This document shows positions 14,532 to 15,841 of a stretch of DNA of 15,841 nt, piece after piece (within the stretch, counting starts at the first letter, position 1; each line of letters begins with the position of its first letter). The notes below the pieces were generated by a model that did not search any database, was not told the origin of the DNA, and was given only the letters and a program-made list of their open reading frames with translations. The stretch covers positions 1 to 15,841 of the forward strand of contig RFSU01000027.1 of NCBI GenBank assembly GCA_009923795.1. The letters are read 5' to 3'. This DNA is from Sphingomonadaceae bacterium (lineage in GTDB: Bacteria; Pseudomonadota; Alphaproteobacteria; Sphingomonadales; Sphingomonadaceae). A program made the translations under genes and the position numbers.

Positions 14532-15602
14532 GGCCCCTGCCTTGACCGCAAAGGCCCAGGCAGCTTCTGCAAGCGGGCTGACGCGTTCAGACATTTCCTT
14601 GGCATGGGCGGAATTGGCCGTGCCGTCGATCACGCGCTTTTTAATGCCCTGAATAATCCCGGCGAGGCGGAAGAAATTATAGGCAAAATACCAATTCATA
14701 TCGGGAACGCCGTCGCGACCTGTTGCTTGGCAATAGCGTTCAACCGCCTCGTCCAGTTCCGGAATGCCCAAGGCCTTGCGATCCAAATCCTGCACGCCGG
14801 ATCGGCCGGCATTGTCGGTCACCCATGCCATGGCGACATAGGTGAAGTCGGCCAAAGGATCGCCAAGGGTGGAAAGCTCCCAATCCAGAACCGCGACCAC
14901 TTTGGGCGCGTCTGCGGCAAAAATCATATTGTCGATGCGGTAATCGCCATGAACGACCGATGTTCGGGTCTGTTCCGGCAGGGTTGCGGGCAACCATTCA
15001 ATCAGCCGTTCCATCACCGGCATATGTTCGGTTTCTGACAGGCGGTATTGCTTCGTCCAGCGATCCACCTGACGGCCGAAATAATTGCCGGGCTTGCCAT
15101 AATCAGACAGGCCAGCCGCCGCGACATCGGTGTTGTGCAGCGCAGCCAAAGTGTCGATCATGGCGAAATAGGTTTGGCGGCGGAATTCGGGCGTAGCACC
15201 GGGCATCGCCCCGTCCCAGATTGTCCGCCCTTCAACCATCGCCATGATGTAGAACCAACTGCCGATCACGCTCTCATCGGTGCACAGGCCATAGGGGCGG
15301 GCCACGGGAAAGCCCGTTGGGTAAAGGCCGTTAATGACCTTAAACTCCCGATCGACGGCATGGGCGCTGGGCAAAAGCTGACCAAAGGGTTTGCGGCGCA
15401 GGACATAAGACCCACTTTTCGCATTGATGCGATAGGTTGGGTTGGATTGCCCACCGGCAAATTTGAACACCTCAATCGGGCCTTCAAACCCGGCAACATT
15501 GTCCTGCATCCAGGCGGTCAGATTGGCTTCGTTGAGCGCATCTGCCCCTTCGGCTTTGACCACGCCGGAAAACAGCGTCTGTGCGTTGAGGGCTTCGGTC
15601 AT
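14529..15602 (-). CDS. ACAD10-like phosphotransferase (APH-fold) family protein
   Basis: The 357-residue protein has an aminoglycoside-phosphotransferase/choline-kinase fold. A nucleotide-loop region is at FAGGQSNPTY (48-57). The Brenner motif HGDYRIDN (His218, Asp220, Asn225) and the metal-binding DWE (Asp240, Glu242), followed by STLGDPLADF, are clear. The sequence style matches the APH domain of mammalian ACAD10/11 and their bacterial relatives, which lie beside acyl-CoA dehydrogenase genes. In ACAD10/11 this domain is implicated in phosphorylating 4-hydroxyacyl-CoAs during catabolism of hydroxylated fatty acids. A role in antibiotic resistance is unlikely. The ATG overlaps the upstream alcohol dehydrogenase stop as ATGA (15599-15602) with no separate ribosome site, so translation is probably coupled. 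Confidence 0.9.
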   Translation of the reverse strand: MTEALNAQTLFSGVVKAEGADALNEANLTAWMQDNVAGFEGPIEVFKFAGGQSNPTYRINAKSGSYVLRRKPFGQLLPSAHAVDREFKVINGLYPTGFPVARPYGLCTDESVIGSWFYIMAMVEGRTIWDGAMPGATPEFRRQTYFAMIDTLAALHNTDVAAAGLSDYGKPGNYFGRQVDRWTKQYRLSETEHMPVMERLIEWLPATLPEQTRTSVVHGDYRIDNMIFAADAPKVVAVLDWELSTLGDPLADFTYVAMAWVTDNAGRSGVQDLDRKALGIPELDEAVERYCQATGRDGVPDMNWYFAYNFFRLAGIIQGIKKRVIDGTANSAHAKEMSERVSPLAEAAWAFAVKAGA

Positions 15603-15841
15603 TGATCGAATACGATCACGCTGCGCGCGGAATCGCCCTTCTTCATCTTATCGAACCCATCATTAATCGCGGACAGCGGAATGCGTTCGGCAATGATGCT
15701 GTCGAGGTCGAGAAGGCCGCGAATGTAGAAATCAACCAGCCGGGGAATATCAACTGGGAAGCGGTTGCCGCCCATAATCGCCCCTTGCAGCTTCTTGCCG
15801 GAGAGTAAGTCCATCGCCGAAAGGCCGACCTTTTCTGCGAG
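15599..15841 (-). CDS. Zinc-type alcohol dehydrogenase, C-terminal fragment (5' end outside window)
   Basis: The frame is open through base 15841, so the gene begins outside the window and only ~80 C-terminal residues are seen; the ATG at 15814 is internal. GKKLQGAIMGGNRFPVDIPR, then LVDFY, LDLDSIIAERIPL and INDGFDKMKKGDSARSVIVF are typical of the C-terminus of medium-chain, zinc-dependent alcohol dehydrogenases of the class III (formaldehyde dehydrogenase-like) branch. The zinc ligands and Rossmann fold lie in the missing part and cannot be checked. It overlaps the phosphotransferase start by four bases, placing it at the upstream end of the catabolic operon as far as the window shows. Confidence 0.9.
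   Translation of the reverse strand, partial: LAEKVGLSAMDLLSGKKLQGAIMGGNRFPVDIPRLVDFYIRGLLDLDSIIAERIPLSAINDGFDKMKKGDSARSVIVFDQ

Noticed and set aside
14529..15602. Aminoglycoside resistance kinase
   Set aside because: The HGD and DWE motifs are shared by the whole APH fold. The sequence style and the catabolic neighbours point to the ACAD10-like branch.
1..15841. Mobile element, CRISPR, toxin-antitoxin, phage or defence system
   Set aside because: No transposase, integrase, repeat array, terminal inverted repeats or paired toxin-like small genes were seen; the window is continuous core and metabolic sequence.

Overview
The window is a gene-dense stretch of an alphaproteobacterial chromosome. 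It most likely comes from a sphingomonad (Sphingomonadaceae, such as Sphingorhabdus or Sphingopyxis relatives); this is judged from protein style, moderately high GC and the combination of genes, not from a database search. No rRNA, tRNA, CRISPR, insertion sequence, phage or defence gene is visible. Nearly all of it is ordinary core or metabolic sequence, and I do not see a credible undescribed system.

Layout. At the left, two genes run on the + strand: the 3' part of an M16 zinc-peptidase-like protein (2-1423) and a 99-residue beta-rich protein (1425-1724) translated just behind it. A perfect 17-bp stem hairpin with T-tracts on both sides (1746-1782) ends this unit and, from the other side, the long minus-strand block. 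Everything to the right is on the minus strand, so in transcription order it reads from high to low coordinates.

Minus-strand block, in transcription order. (1) A lipid or acyl-CoA catabolic cluster: the C-terminal end of a zinc-type alcohol dehydrogenase (15599-15841), an ACAD10-like phosphotransferase (14529-15602), two short-chain dehydrogenases (13709-14482, 12882-13685), a serine hydrolase of the class C beta-lactamase/family VIII esterase fold (11678-12880) and a bifunctional enoyl-CoA hydratase/3-hydroxyacyl-CoA dehydrogenase (9630-11630). Gaps are very short, so co-transcription is likely. (2) A small GapR/DUF2312 nucleoid protein (9320-9559). (3) A degraded C-terminal stub of a YbjQ/UPF0145 gene (9145-9255). 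(4) yebC, ruvC, ruvA and ruvB (6173-9135), covering a YebC-type regulator and the complete Holliday-junction branch-migration and resolution machine. (5) ybgC, tolQ, tolR, tolA, tolB and pal (1802-6122), the cell-envelope Tol-Pal machine that couples inner-membrane proton flow to outer-membrane constriction at division.

Points of interest are modest: the YbjQ remnant ahead of yebC, absence of cpoB after pal, a short TolA with Ala in place of the Ser of the usual SxxxH transmembrane motif, a probable GTG start of ruvC, a GC-rich palindrome between the hydrolase and the FadJ-like gene, and a 16-bp tandem repeat between the phosphotransferase and SDR genes.
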